A stretch of DNA of 64,000 nucleotides, from NCBI RefSeq assembly GCF_006539185.1, contig NZ_BJMN01000020.1, positions 1 through 64,000 on the forward strand. The letters run 5' to 3'. The stretch's first letter is position 1. Each line of letters begins with the position of its first letter. The notes under the pieces were generated by a model. That model was not told the origin of the DNA, did no database searches, and worked only from the letters and a program-made list of their open reading frames with translations. Source of the stretch: Streptomyces gardneri (GTDB lineage: Bacteria > Actinomycetota > Actinomycetes > Streptomycetales > Streptomycetaceae). This document shows, piece by piece, positions 48,196 through 56,838 of this stretch. A program made the translations under genes and the position numbers.

Positions 48196-48354
48196 CGCGT
48201 GTACGGCCCTGAGGGGGAGTCGGGGTGCGGTCAGGGTCGGGTCCGGGTGATCACCGATGAGCAACGGGCGCTGCGGGCGCGATGGTTGATCCAGAAGAAC
48301 CCGTCGCAGCACCGCCGAGAACCGAGCCGCCCGCACCGTCCCCAGGAGCCGTCG

Positions 48355-49416
48355 ATGACCGCCCTCCCCACCTCCGTCCGCCGTCTCGTCGTCAGCGGCC
48401 TCGCGCTGGCCGCGGTCACCGCCGGACTCGGCGCCGCGCCCGCGGCGACGGCCGCGCCCGCCTCCCCCCGCTCCCCCGACGCGGTACGGGCGCTGCTCGC
48501 GACCCTGCCCGACGACGTGACGGACGCGGCCCTGGTGCGAGTGGCCGGCCGGGGCGTGCGCGCCTCGTACACCGGGACGGCCGGTCCTGTGGCGGCCGAC
48601 GCGCGGTTCCCGGTGGGGAGCGTGACCAAGGTGTTCACCGACGCCGTGCTCCTCCAGCTCGTCGCCGAGCGCCGGATCGGCATCGACGATCCCGTACGCC
48701 CCCACCTGCCCGAGCTGATCCCGGCCGCCTGGTCCGGCGTGACGGTGCGCGAGCTCCTCGACCACACCAGCGACCTCCCCCGCCCCGCGAAGGTGCCGCT
48801 CGATCCGCGCGGGGTGGTGGCCGCGTCCTTCGAGGCGGACGCGGCGGGCCGCCCCGGCCGCCTTCCGGCGCCCGGCACCGTCCAGCAGTACAACGGGCTC
48901 AACAGCTTCGTCGCCGGGCTGCTCGTGGAGCGGCTCACCGGCCGCCCCTTCGCCGACGAGCTCGACCGGCGCGTCCTGCGCCCGCTCGCGCTGCGCGACA
49001 CCGCGCTCTCCGAGGAGCCGGCCATCGCCTGGTCCTGGGCGGAGGGCGGGCTGGTGTCCACCGCGGCCGACCTCGACAGATTCCTCCGCGCCCTGCTGGA
49101 CGGGCGGCTGCTCCCTCCGGCCCAGCAGCGGCACCTCTTCGAGATACCCGCGGTACCGGGCGCCCCCGAGAACACCAGCTGCCCCAAGGGCACGGCCTGC
49201 TTCAGCGCCGGCGGACTGATGGGCATCGACCTGAACGGCACCCGGGTCTGGGGCAAGACCGGCTCCAGCGGCGGCTGGACGAGCGGCGTGTTCGCGACCA
49301 CCGGCCCCCACCAGCGCCGCGTCGCCTACACCCTGCGCCCCGACGCCGAGGCCGCTCCCAAGGCCCAGCGCGACCGGGTCGAGACCTTGGTAGGAGCAGC
49401 CCTCAATGACCGGTGA
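48355..49416 (+). CDS. Secreted serine hydrolase (beta-lactamase/DD-peptidase family)
   Basis: A 353-aa exported protein with a signal peptide (about 1-36). The family motif SVTK (SxxK; Ser nucleophile) is near residue 88, and KTGSSGG is the late KTG motif. The middle YxN motif appears as YNG (QQYNGLN), so the Asn is missing at that position, which may alter activity. It acts on D-Ala-D-Ala-like peptides or on esters and beta-lactams. ATG 48355 follows CAGGAG. It stands alone between terminators and the VOC gene. Confidence 0.85.
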   Translation: MTALPTSVRRLVVSGLALAAVTAGLGAAPAATAAPASPRSPDAVRALLATLPDDVTDAALVRVAGRGVRASYTGTAGPVAADARFPVGSVTKVFTDAVLLQLVAERRIGIDDPVRPHLPELIPAAWSGVTVRELLDHTSDLPRPAKVPLDPRGVVAASFEADAAGRPGRLPAPGTVQQYNGLNSFVAGLLVERLTGRPFADELDRRVLRPLALRDTALSEEPAIAWSWAEGGLVSTAADLDRFLRALLDGRLLPPAQQRHLFEIPAVPGAPENTSCPKGTACFSAGGLMGIDLNGTRVWGKTGSSGGWTSGVFATTGPHQRRVAYTLRPDAEAAPKAQRDRVETLVGAALNDR

Positions 49417-49550
49417 CCACCGATCAGTCAGCGCATCACGTCTCCGCGCCCCGGACGCCGACGGGAGACCAGCGCCCGTCCGGCGGATCAGGGTCGGCGC
49501 GGTCCGGGCGCGAGTTGTCGGCCGTGGGGGCTGCGGGCAGGATCTCGCAC

Positions 49551-49937
49551 ATGGTTTCGGTGATGCAGAACGTGGCGGTCGACTGTGTGGATGCCTATGA
49601 GCTGGCGCGGTTCTGGAGCGAGGTCCTCGGGTGTCCGCTGCATCCGGAGAGCAAGCCGGGTGACGCGGAGGCCGAGGTGACCCTGCCGGAGGGCCCGATG
49701 CTGTACTTCAACCAGGTGCCCGAGCCGAAGACGGTCAAGAACCGGCTTCACCTGTGCCTGCGTCCCGAGACCTCGCGGGAAGAGGAGGTCGAGCGGCTGC
49801 TGGGCCTCGGCGCCACCCTCGTCGCCGATCGCCGGGAAGCCGATGGTGCCGGCTGGGCCGTCCTCGCCGACCCGGAAGGCAACGAGTTCTGCGTGCTGCG
49901 CAGCGCGGCCGAGCGCGCGGCCATGTCGTCTTCCTGA
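49551..49937 (+). CDS. VOC-fold (glyoxalase/bleomycin-resistance-like) protein
   Basis: A 128-aa protein with two beta-alpha-beta-beta-beta modules: VDCVDAYELARFWSEVLGCPL and RLHLCLRPETSREEEVERLLGLGATL, ending WAVLADPEGNEFCVLRS. It is probably a dioxygenase-like or binding protein; the substrate is unknown. ATG 49551 was chosen, with 49563 as alternative; the frame is open upstream but not family-like. Confidence 0.82.
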   Translation: MVSVMQNVAVDCVDAYELARFWSEVLGCPLHPESKPGDAEAEVTLPEGPMLYFNQVPEPKTVKNRLHLCLRPETSREEEVERLLGLGATLVADRREADGAGWAVLADPEGNEFCVLRSAAERAAMSSS

Positions 49938-49948
49938 GGCTCACCCGC

Positions 49949-50824
49949 TCACGGGTGGAGGGTGGTCCGGAGGTGGGCCGCCCAGGCGCGGGGGTGAGTG
50001 GTGTTGCCGTTGTGGCCGCCGGGGAAGGGGATGACCTCCTGGCCGATCAGCGCCCCCAGGCTGTGGGCGGCCTGGTGGTCGAAGACCGTCGCCGGCGTGG
50101 TCCGCCCGGTGGCCGGCACGATGCGGGTCGGGGTGGCGCGGAGGAGGTCGCGGCAGCCGGGGTCGGTGCGCAGGGCGGTGAACTCGGCGGTGATGAATTG
50201 GGCGAAGTTGGCCAGGCGCCGGTCGTCCATCGGCTGCGGGGTGAGACCGGGTTCCGCGCCGGGCTGCGCCGGGTCGATGCCGAGGGACGCCGCGATGGCC
50301 GGGAGGGCGACCGGCAGGCCGCCCGTCGCGAACAGGTCCTGGAGGTGCGCGAGTTCGCTGCGGTGCGCGTCGGACGCGGAGGGCGCGTCGAGCAGCCAGG
50401 GCGCGACCGGCTCGTGGGCGATGAGGGTGTCGAGCTGCTCTCCGTGCTCGGCGGCCAGGTGCAGGCCGATGACCGCACCGAAGCTGCATCCGAGCATGAG
50501 CGCGGGGCCGTCGGCGACGTGCGCGAGGAGGCGGTGCGCGTCGTCGACGTGATCGGCCATGGTGACGGGCCCGCCGGGAGCGTCGAGGGTGCTGCGGGAC
50601 AGGCCGCGCCGGTCGTACGTCAGGACGGTGAAGTCGTCGGCCAGGGCGTCGACCAGGTCGGTGGTGCGGCCCGCGTCGCCTTCGCCGCTCTGCGAGATGA
50701 GGAGGAGCGGGCCGGTGCCGCGCTGCTCGAAGTAGAGGGTCGCGCCGTCGACGGGCAGCTCCCGCAGAGCAAGGTCTCGGCCTGCGTGGCCCGCCTGCGC
50801 GAGGCCGGCGCGGTCGAGACCCAC
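49949..50824 (-). CDS. Alpha/beta-hydrolase with a disturbed N-terminus
   Basis: A hydrolase-fold protein. The Ser elbow GCSFGA, LTYDRRGLSRS and the late His in FPGGHNGN are visible, so the core (from DGATLYFEQRGTGPLL, nt about 50755 down) is complete. No normal start codon lies just before the conserved part; the first usable in-frame codon is GTG 50824, inside DNA that reads as a MarR fragment on the other strand. The original start was probably lost in the rearrangement that truncated the divergent MarR gene. Whether it is still expressed is unclear. Confidence 0.65.
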   Translation of the reverse strand: MGLDRAGLAQAGHAGRDLALRELPVDGATLYFEQRGTGPLLLISQSGEGDAGRTTDLVDALADDFTVLTYDRRGLSRSTLDAPGGPVTMADHVDDAHRLLAHVADGPALMLGCSFGAVIGLHLAAEHGEQLDTLIAHEPVAPWLLDAPSASDAHRSELAHLQDLFATGGLPVALPAIAASLGIDPAQPGAEPGLTPQPMDDRRLANFAQFITAEFTALRTDPGCRDLLRATPTRIVPATGRTTPATVFDHQAAHSLGALIGQEVIPFPGGHNGNTTHPRAWAAHLRTTLHP

Positions 50825-51028
50825 ACCGACCCGGCCGACCGCCGCCGCACCCTCATCAGCCCCGCCCGGACGGCCTCCCCCCGCGTCGCCGAGGTCCGCT
50901 CCGCCGACATCGACGGCGTCCTCACGCGCGTACTGGAGGACCCGGAGCGACTGGACGAGGTCAAGGCCGCGCTGCGGGTTCTCGCCGAGCACCTCGGCCC
51001 GAGCGCCCTCACCCGCCTCGGCGACTGA
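50762..51028 (+). pseudogene. Truncated MarR-family regulator (C-terminal half)
   Basis: The frame encodes about 88 residues beginning in the recognition helix (PQSKVSACVARLREAGAVE), then the wing with DPADRRRTLIS, and a C-terminal helix ending in LTRLGD. It corresponds to the second half of a MarR repressor. The first half and start codon are missing; the frame upstream encodes only hydrolase shadow sequence. The break at about 50755-50762 coincides with the loss of the divergent hydrolase start, so one deletion could explain both. Confidence 0.65.
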
Positions 51029-51102
51029 CGGCGACAGACCCCGAACCCGAGGCCCCCGGCAGGCCTGACAGGGACGGGTCATGATCGAAGTAAGCTGGTC
51101 CG

Positions 51103-52503
51103 TTGATCACTCAAGAGGAAAGACGGGCAAGGAACTTGAATCGCATACGAACGACGGTGGCGCTTGGTCTGGTGCTGTCCGCGGCTCTCGTGACCGGATG
51201 CTCCGGAGGCGCGGAGCCCGATGCCAAGCCCAGTGGCGGGGAGACGGAGAAGGTCACGGAGTCCGCGTCCGCGGCGCCGAAGACCCCGGTCTTCCAGGGC
51301 AAGCCGGTGCCCGGCCTGGCCGCGAAGCCGGCCTGGAGCCTGACGAGGGACGAGGCGGGGAACTGCGCGGGCAACGCGTCCGTGAAGGACTCGTCGCAGA
51401 ACGACATCTGCACGGTCGGGGACGCCGTCATCCTCACCGGCAACAGCAACGGGCAGGCGGGCACGACCACCTTCACCGCCCGGCTCCTCGACGCCGAGAC
51501 CGGCAAGCTGCGCAAGAAGTTCGACTTCCCCCTCCACGCGGAGAGCAGCGGGTCCACGTCCTCCTCGGCGGTGACCCTCGCGCAGGTGAGCGAGTGGCGG
51601 GACGGTTCGCCGGCCCTGCTGATCCGCAGCCGCGTCGACACCCCGGCGAGCGGCCTGAAGAAGGCCTCGACCCAGACCGTGCTGACCATGTACGCGCCGT
51701 CCGGCGAGAAGCTGGGGAGCTCCTCCTTCGACGAGGACACCCACATGTCCACGCCCGTCCGGAACGGCTACCTCGTGGATGCCAGCTCCATCGGCGGCGG
51801 CGCCACGTTCATCCCGATCGGTGACGGGGAGACCGTGACCAGCGAGGTCTCGGCCTTCGACCTCAAGGGGACGGTCGGCTCCGGTCTCGGCTACTACTCG
51901 CAGCCGGACATCTCCTACCAGCCCTCCGCCGACTGGCTGACCGCCAAGGACGTCCGCACGGGCAACAAGGCGTGGAACAGCAAGGACCTCACGCCGCCGG
52001 CCGCCATCGCCAAGCTGGTCACCTCGGACAAGGCGACCAGTGCGCGGCTGATGCCTTTCCGGGGCGACAAGGCCCTCCTCGAATGGTCCTCGTACGGCGA
52101 TTCCGAAGCGGTCATGACGCTGATCGACGTCAAGAGCGGCCGCCGGCTCGCCGAGGGGCCGGCCATCGACACCAACGGCACCGTCGACGACGACGGCCTC
52201 GCCATCTCCCCCGACGGCAAGACCGCCGTGGTGCAGTACGGCAAGGGCGCGGTCGCCTGGAACACGGAGACCGGCAAGGAGCTGTGGCGCCAGGCGGAGG
52301 ACGAGGTGACCATCGGGCCGGGCGACCTCCCGGGCAACGGCGTCCTCTACGCGTACCTGGACGGCGTCGGAGCCGCGCTCGACGCCGACGACAAGAAGCT
52401 GCTGGCCTCCGAGATCGCGGAGATGCCGCAGTTCACGACGAACGGGTACGCCGCCATCCACACCTCCGAGGGCCTCTTCGTCTTCGCCACCCAGCCGGTC
52501 TGA
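51103..52503 (+). CDS. Secreted lipoprotein with PQQ/WD-like beta-propeller
   Basis: A 466-aa protein. The signal peptide ends in LVTGC, a good lipobox. The rest shows beta-propeller features (LLDAETGKLRKKFDF, KGAVAWNTETGKELWRQ, LYAYLDGVGAALDAD), like PQQ-like domains of cell-envelope proteins. The start is TTG 51103 or TTG 51136; both place the signal peptide correctly. The function is unknown; it may help assemble or sense envelope structures. Same-strand neighbours are not obviously linked. Confidence 0.8.
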   Translation: MITQEERRARNLNRIRTTVALGLVLSAALVTGCSGGAEPDAKPSGGETEKVTESASAAPKTPVFQGKPVPGLAAKPAWSLTRDEAGNCAGNASVKDSSQNDICTVGDAVILTGNSNGQAGTTTFTARLLDAETGKLRKKFDFPLHAESSGSTSSSAVTLAQVSEWRDGSPALLIRSRVDTPASGLKKASTQTVLTMYAPSGEKLGSSSFDEDTHMSTPVRNGYLVDASSIGGGATFIPIGDGETVTSEVSAFDLKGTVGSGLGYYSQPDISYQPSADWLTAKDVRTGNKAWNSKDLTPPAAIAKLVTSDKATSARLMPFRGDKALLEWSSYGDSEAVMTLIDVKSGRRLAEGPAIDTNGTVDDDGLAISPDGKTAVVQYGKGAVAWNTETGKELWRQAEDEVTIGPGDLPGNGVLYAYLDGVGAALDADDKKLLASEIAEMPQFTTNGYAAIHTSEGLFVFATQPV

Positions 52504-52623
52504 CGGACGCCCCGCCCCCGGTTCAGGAGGCCTCAGGCCCGGACGCCGCCTCGCGGGACATCACGCACGTGTTCCCGATGTCGGGATCGCCGACGAAGAA
52601 GAACAGCACCACGACCGCACAGC

Positions 52624-52654
52624 GAAGGCCTCCACCCCAAGGGCGGAGGCCTTC
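52624..52654. terminator. Terminator between convergent genes
   Basis: A 14-bp stem with one mismatch (52624-52637 with 52641-52654) and 3-nt loop. It lies between the lipoprotein gene and the convergent FG-GAP gene and is followed by three copies of ACGTCAG(T) (52655-52678). The gap 52504-52673 holds no other feature. Confidence 0.75.
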
Positions 52655-52673
52655 ACGTCAGTACGTCAGTACG

Positions 52674-53900
52674 TCAGAACGCGCCGTTCAGGTCGTCCCA
52701 GTCGGGGTCGACGTTCCGGCCCGCCGCCAGGGCGCCCGTGCCGAGGCCCTGGTAGGTGACCAGCCAGCCCTGCTTGCCCGGGACTCCGTCGATGACGTAG
52801 CTGCCGCCGCTGATCGCCGCGAGGTCGGCGCGGCCGTCGCCGCTGAAGTCGCCGACGGCGAGGAACGAGCCCAGGCGGTTCCAGCCGCCGGAGCCGATCA
52901 GGACGCGCGCGCCGAGCGTGCCCGTCGCGGTGCTCGGGTACAGCCAGAGCTTCGCGGGCGACGCTTCGCGGGCGATGAGGTCGGGGTGGCCGTCGCCGTT
53001 CATGTCGCCCGCGCCGACCAGGGCGTTCATGGCGTTCCAGCCGCCGGTGCCGAGCAGCACGCGGGTCCCCAGGGTGCCCGTGGGGGTGCTGGGGTACAGC
53101 CACAGCTTGCCGGTGGTCTTCTCGACGGCGAGGAGGTCCGAGCGGCCGTCGGCGGTCAGGTCACCGAACGCGGTGATCCGGTCCATGCCGTTCCAGCCGC
53201 CGGTGCCGATCAGCACGCGGGCGCCGAAGTCGCCCGTGCCGGTGCCGGGGTGCAGCCACAGCTTGCCCGTGGCCTTCTCGCGGGCGATGACGTCCTCGCG
53301 GCCGTCTCCGCTGACGTCGCCGTGCCGGGTGAGGGCATCGGCGTCGTTCCAGCCGGTGCCGACCATCCGGCCGGTGCGGTCGCCCGGCAGGAACCACAGG
53401 CGGCCCGCCTCGTCGCGTACGAGGACGTCGGCCTTGCGGTCGCCGTCGAGGTCGCCGAAGCCGGCGGCCTCGGGGGCCGTCTCCGCCTGCCACGCGGGGT
53501 AGGCGTTGCCGTCGCACTCGCGGGCCGTGCCGACGAACTTCAGCGAGCCGGTGTTCGCGGTCCCGAAGCCGAGGTAGCCGCCGGTGGTGTCCGGACCCAC
53601 CACGTGGTCGGTGCCGGCCTCGACGGCGGGGACGTAGTCCTCCTTGTCGTACAGGCACGCGATCTGCGAGGTGCGGTTCACCACCGATCGGAACGCGTTG
53701 TTCCACTCGCCGAGCGTCGCCTTCGACTCGCTCGTCTTGAACATCGTGCCCGTGGTGTTGTCCGTCTTCCAGGCGCAGAAGTACCCCGACGGGCAGTCGC
53801 TGACGGCCGCCTGTGCGGGGGCCGCCGTCGTCACGCCGAGAACCCCCAGCGTCGCCAGGCCCAGCACCGACGCCAGACCGCGCTTCACTACCGAACGCAA
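52674..53900 (-). CDS. Secreted I36-domain/FG-GAP repeat protein, tandem copy 1
   Basis: A 408-aa exported protein. After the signal peptide, DCPSGYFCAWKTDN and EWNNAFRSVVNRTS mark a peptidase-inhibitor I36-type domain with a Cys pair. Five or so VCBS/FG-GAP units follow (FGDLDGDRKADVLVRDEAG, GDMNGDGHPDLIAREA). It is a close paralogue of the gene just upstream on the same strand (53976). TTG 53900 follows GGGGAGGG; the sibling uses ATG at the matching place. It may inhibit proteases or bind surface sugars; both are inference from the fold. Confidence 0.83.
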   Translation of the reverse strand: MRSVVKRGLASVLGLATLGVLGVTTAAPAQAAVSDCPSGYFCAWKTDNTTGTMFKTSESKATLGEWNNAFRSVVNRTSQIACLYDKEDYVPAVEAGTDHVVGPDTTGGYLGFGTANTGSLKFVGTARECDGNAYPAWQAETAPEAAGFGDLDGDRKADVLVRDEAGRLWFLPGDRTGRMVGTGWNDADALTRHGDVSGDGREDVIAREKATGKLWLHPGTGTGDFGARVLIGTGGWNGMDRITAFGDLTADGRSDLLAVEKTTGKLWLYPSTPTGTLGTRVLLGTGGWNAMNALVGAGDMNGDGHPDLIAREASPAKLWLYPSTATGTLGARVLIGSGGWNRLGSFLAVGDFSGDGRADLAAISGGSYVIDGVPGKQGWLVTYQGLGTGALAAGRNVDPDWDDLNGAF

Positions 53901-53975
53901 AACTCTTCCCTCCCCTGGGCGCGTGCGAGGGGGCACGCCCCTCGCACGCGGTCTCGCATTACTTCACTCGCCCGG

Positions 53976-55193
53976 TCAGAAGGCGCCGTTCAGCTGCCAC
54001 CAGCTGTCGGTCTCCGGGAAGCCCGCCTGGAACTTTCCGGTGCCCGTGCCCGAGTAGAGGATCAGGGCGCCGTCGCCGCGGAACACGTTGGACGAGTAGC
54101 TGCTGTTGGTGATGGCCGCCAGGTCGTGGTGGCCGTCGCCGTCGTAGTCGCCGACGGCAAGGAGCTGGTCCATGACGTTCCAGCCGCTGCCCAGGAGCAC
54201 GCGGGTGCCGAACGTGCCGCCGGCCTTGCCCGGGTACGTCCACAGCTTGCCCGTGGAAGCCTCGCGGGCGACCAGGTCGGGGCGGCTGTCGCCGTTCAGG
54301 TCGCCGGTGCCGGCGAAGGCGTTCATGCCGTTCCAGCCGCCGTTGCCGAGGAGCACGCGGGCGCCGAGGGTGCCGGTGGTGGTGCCCGGGTAGAGCCAGA
54401 GCTTGCCCGAGGACTTCTCGACGGCGACCAGGTCGGAGCGGGTGTCGCCGTTCAGGTCGCCGACGCCGACGAGGCGGCTCATGACGTTCCAGCCGCCGGT
54501 GCCGATGAGCTTGCGGGCGCCGAGGGAGCCCGTACCCGCGCCCGGGTACAGCCACAGCTTGCCGGTGGACGCCTCGCGGGCGATGACGTCCTCCTTGCCG
54601 TCACGGCTGAAGTCGCCGTGGCGTACGAGGGCGTTGAAGGCGTTCCAGCCGCCGGAGCCGACGAGCTTGCCGCTGCCGTTGCCGGGCAGGAACCAGAGCC
54701 GGCCCACCTTGTCGCGGACGAGGACGTCCGCCGTCCGGTTGGCGTCGAGGTCACCGAAGCCGGCCGCCTTGGGGGCCTCGGCCGCGTGCCAGACCGGGTA
54801 CGGGTCCATGGCGCACTCGCGCTCGGCGACGACGAACTTGAGCGAGCTGACGGAGTTGCTGCCGGGGCCGCCCCACTCGCTGCCCGAGGGGTCCGGGTAC
54901 ACGGAGTAGACGTCGCCGTCGGTGCCGTGGTTCGGGTCGTCGTACAGGCAGACGAACTTGTTCGTGCGGTTGACGACCGAGCGGAACGTGTTGTCCCAGG
55001 TCCCGAGCGTCGACGCGTTCGCCTGCGTCTTGTACATCGTGCCGGTGCCGTTGTCGGTCTTCCAGGCGCAGAAGTAGCCCGACGGGCAGTCGCTGATCGC
55101 GGCCTGCGCCGGGGCCGCGCCCGCGCCCAGGAGAGCGGCCGAGGTGAGGCCCAGTGCCGTGGCCGCCGTGGCCAGGCGCTTCAGCAGTGACAT
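53976..55193 (-). CDS. Secreted I36-domain/FG-GAP repeat protein, tandem copy 2
   Basis: A 405-aa paralogue of the downstream gene with the same order: signal peptide (about 1-32), I36-like DCPSGYFCAWKTDN with TFRSVVNRTN, then FG-GAP units (FGDLDANRTADVLVRDKVG, GDLNGDSRPDLVAREAS), and the same ending pattern (LNGAF). ATG 55193 follows AAGGGGAAG at normal spacing. The pair arose by tandem duplication; the I36 part has diverged in its middle (a longer loop before SLKFV). Confidence 0.85.
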   Translation of the reverse strand: MSLLKRLATAATALGLTSAALLGAGAAPAQAAISDCPSGYFCAWKTDNGTGTMYKTQANASTLGTWDNTFRSVVNRTNKFVCLYDDPNHGTDGDVYSVYPDPSGSEWGGPGSNSVSSLKFVVAERECAMDPYPVWHAAEAPKAAGFGDLDANRTADVLVRDKVGRLWFLPGNGSGKLVGSGGWNAFNALVRHGDFSRDGKEDVIAREASTGKLWLYPGAGTGSLGARKLIGTGGWNVMSRLVGVGDLNGDTRSDLVAVEKSSGKLWLYPGTTTGTLGARVLLGNGGWNGMNAFAGTGDLNGDSRPDLVAREASTGKLWTYPGKAGGTFGTRVLLGSGWNVMDQLLAVGDYDGDGHHDLAAITNSSYSSNVFRGDGALILYSGTGTGKFQAGFPETDSWWQLNGAF

Positions 55194-55375
55194 GCGCAAT
55201 TCTTCCCCTTGTGAGGTGGCGCGGAGCAGTCCTCGACGCGCCGGGAGGGGGACCGTATCGCGCCGGGTTGGGCGCGTCTCCGCAGGGGTGGCGTTAAACG
55301 GAATGCCTGTCTCCGGTGGTCCCTCCGGGGCTCTCCTGGCGGACGGGGGGCGGTGCGCCTGGGGCGCGACCGGCG

Positions 55376-56356
55376 TCAGGGCGTCAGCACCCCGTTCAGG
55401 AAGGGCTCGACCGCCTCGCTCCAGGCCTGCGGGTGCTCGTAGTGGAGGAGGTGGCCCGCGTCGGGGATCTCCGCGTACGCCCCGTGGGGCAGGACCCTGA
55501 CCATCTCCTGGGCCTCCGCGCGGCCCAACTCCCCGTCGAGGCCGCGGACGACGAGCGTCGGGCAGCGGACCTGGGCGAGCGACTCCCAGTGGGCGTCGTG
55601 GACCCAGGTCTCGCGGGAGGTCAGCATCTGCGCCGGGTCGAAGACCGGGCGCCAGCCGTCCGGGTGCTCGGCCATCACCTCGGCGAAGAAGGCGCCCCGG
55701 GCCGGGTTCGGGCGCTCGACCCACGGGTCGTCCTCGCCGAACCAGCGGCGGACGGCGTCGAGGGAGGGGAAGGGGGCGGGCCAGCCCCGGAACCAGTCCT
55801 GCCACGCGCGCTGCGAGGCGGCGCCGAGGGCGGAGGCCCGCATGTCGCAGATGACGAGGGCGCGGACCAGGTCGGGGCGCTCGGCGGCGAGCTGCCAGGC
55901 GGTGAGGGCGCCCATGGAGTGGCCGACGAGGGTGACGGGACCGAGGCCCAGCTGCTCGACGGCGGCTGCCGCGTCCGCCACGTACGCCTCGCGCGTGAAG
56001 GGGCCGGCGGCCGGCTTCTGACTGTGACCGTGGCCCCGCTGGTCGAGGGCGACGACACGGTGGCGGCCGGTGAGACGGCGGACGGCGGGGGCCCAGTGGG
56101 CGGCGTGCCCCATGAGGCCGTGGAGGAGTAACACGCCCTGGGTGGAAGGGGTGGAGGCGGTGGTGGCCGGCGTCGGCCTGGCGGCGGCGGGGACGAGGAG
56201 GCCTTCCGGGTGCCGCGCGACGGGTGCCGGCGCGGGCCGGGGTGCGGGTGGCCTCGGGGCGGCCTTCGGGCCCTCGCCTTCGCCGGTCGGCTTCGTGTAG
56301 TCCCAGGCGGCCAGGCGTACGCCGCCGGCCCCGGTGACGTCGAGTCGTCGCGCCAT
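55376..56356 (-). CDS. Alpha/beta-hydrolase
   Basis: A 326-aa hydrolase. VLLLHGLMGHAAHW (oxyanion region), ALDQRGHGHSQKP, the nucleophile elbow GHSMGA, and the late His in DAGHLLHYEHP are all present. An unusual Pro/Ala-rich insert (about residues 25-70) precedes the core. It probably hydrolyses a small ester or epoxide; the substrate is unknown. ATG 56356 was chosen; the upstream gap of about 480 bp holds the hairpin-rich element at 56505-56609. Confidence 0.88.
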   Translation of the reverse strand: MARRLDVTGAGGVRLAAWDYTKPTGEGEGPKAAPRPPAPRPAPAPVARHPEGLLVPAAARPTPATTASTPSTQGVLLLHGLMGHAAHWAPAVRRLTGRHRVVALDQRGHGHSQKPAAGPFTREAYVADAAAAVEQLGLGPVTLVGHSMGALTAWQLAAERPDLVRALVICDMRASALGAASQRAWQDWFRGWPAPFPSLDAVRRWFGEDDPWVERPNPARGAFFAEVMAEHPDGWRPVFDPAQMLTSRETWVHDAHWESLAQVRCPTLVVRGLDGELGRAEAQEMVRVLPHGAYAEIPDAGHLLHYEHPQAWSEAVEPFLNGVLTP

Positions 56357-56504
56357 GTCCCTGGCACCCCCTCTTTCCCGTCGAACCGCATCAGACTATC
56401 GAACTCGCATTCGAAAATGCGCTTCTGCCACCCAACACCCCTCGTTCGAGTGACAGGGCTCAAGGATTGACTCCCGCTGCCGAGGGGAGATCTTGAACGG
56501 GAGG

Positions 56505-56609
56505 CGGACCGCTCGGGGAAAAACGGTCCGACGGGACTGACCTTGGGAGCTCGGGGCTCCAGGTCAGCACAGGGGAGGACAGGCCCCGGCGCCACAAGGC
56601 GCCGGGGCC
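56505..56609 (+). ncRNA. Candidate small structured RNA with terminator
   Basis: Three hairpins in a row inside a gene-free gap (56357-56838): CGGACCG/CGGTCCG (56505-56530); CTGACC/GGTCAG with an inner GGAGC/GCTCC (56537-56567); and a 12-bp GGCCCCGGCGCC/GGCGCCGGGGCC terminator-like hairpin (56582-56609). TTGACT at 56467 could be a -35, but no good -10 follows, so strand and promoter are unsettled. It matches no RNA family I can name. Confidence 0.4.
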
Positions 56610-56838
56610 CTCTGCTGTTCGGGGACCCCTGCCGTCCGTGGCCCTCATGGCCTCACACCCCTTCCACACCCAGCTCGTACCAGCGTGGCACGCCGAGGGG
56701 GCGGGCGTGGCCATTCCGGCGTAAACCGGGGCGCGCGGGGGTTGTTGGGCGATGGATCAGGGCCGGCGGGGCCGAGTCGATGCGCCTTCGTGACCCGGAT
56801 CCGTACAACCGGATCGGGCCCTCGCCGGTCCACGAGGC

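Noticed and set aside
52655..52678. Three copies of ACGTCAGT as a regulator array related to CTGACG/CGTCAG
   Set aside because: They are direct repeats after a gene end with the wrong spacing for the palindrome; most likely chance or slippage.
56460..56714. 84-codon minus-strand frame
   Set aside because: Poor ribosome-binding site, no family and overlap with the hairpin-rich element; the RNA explanation fits better.
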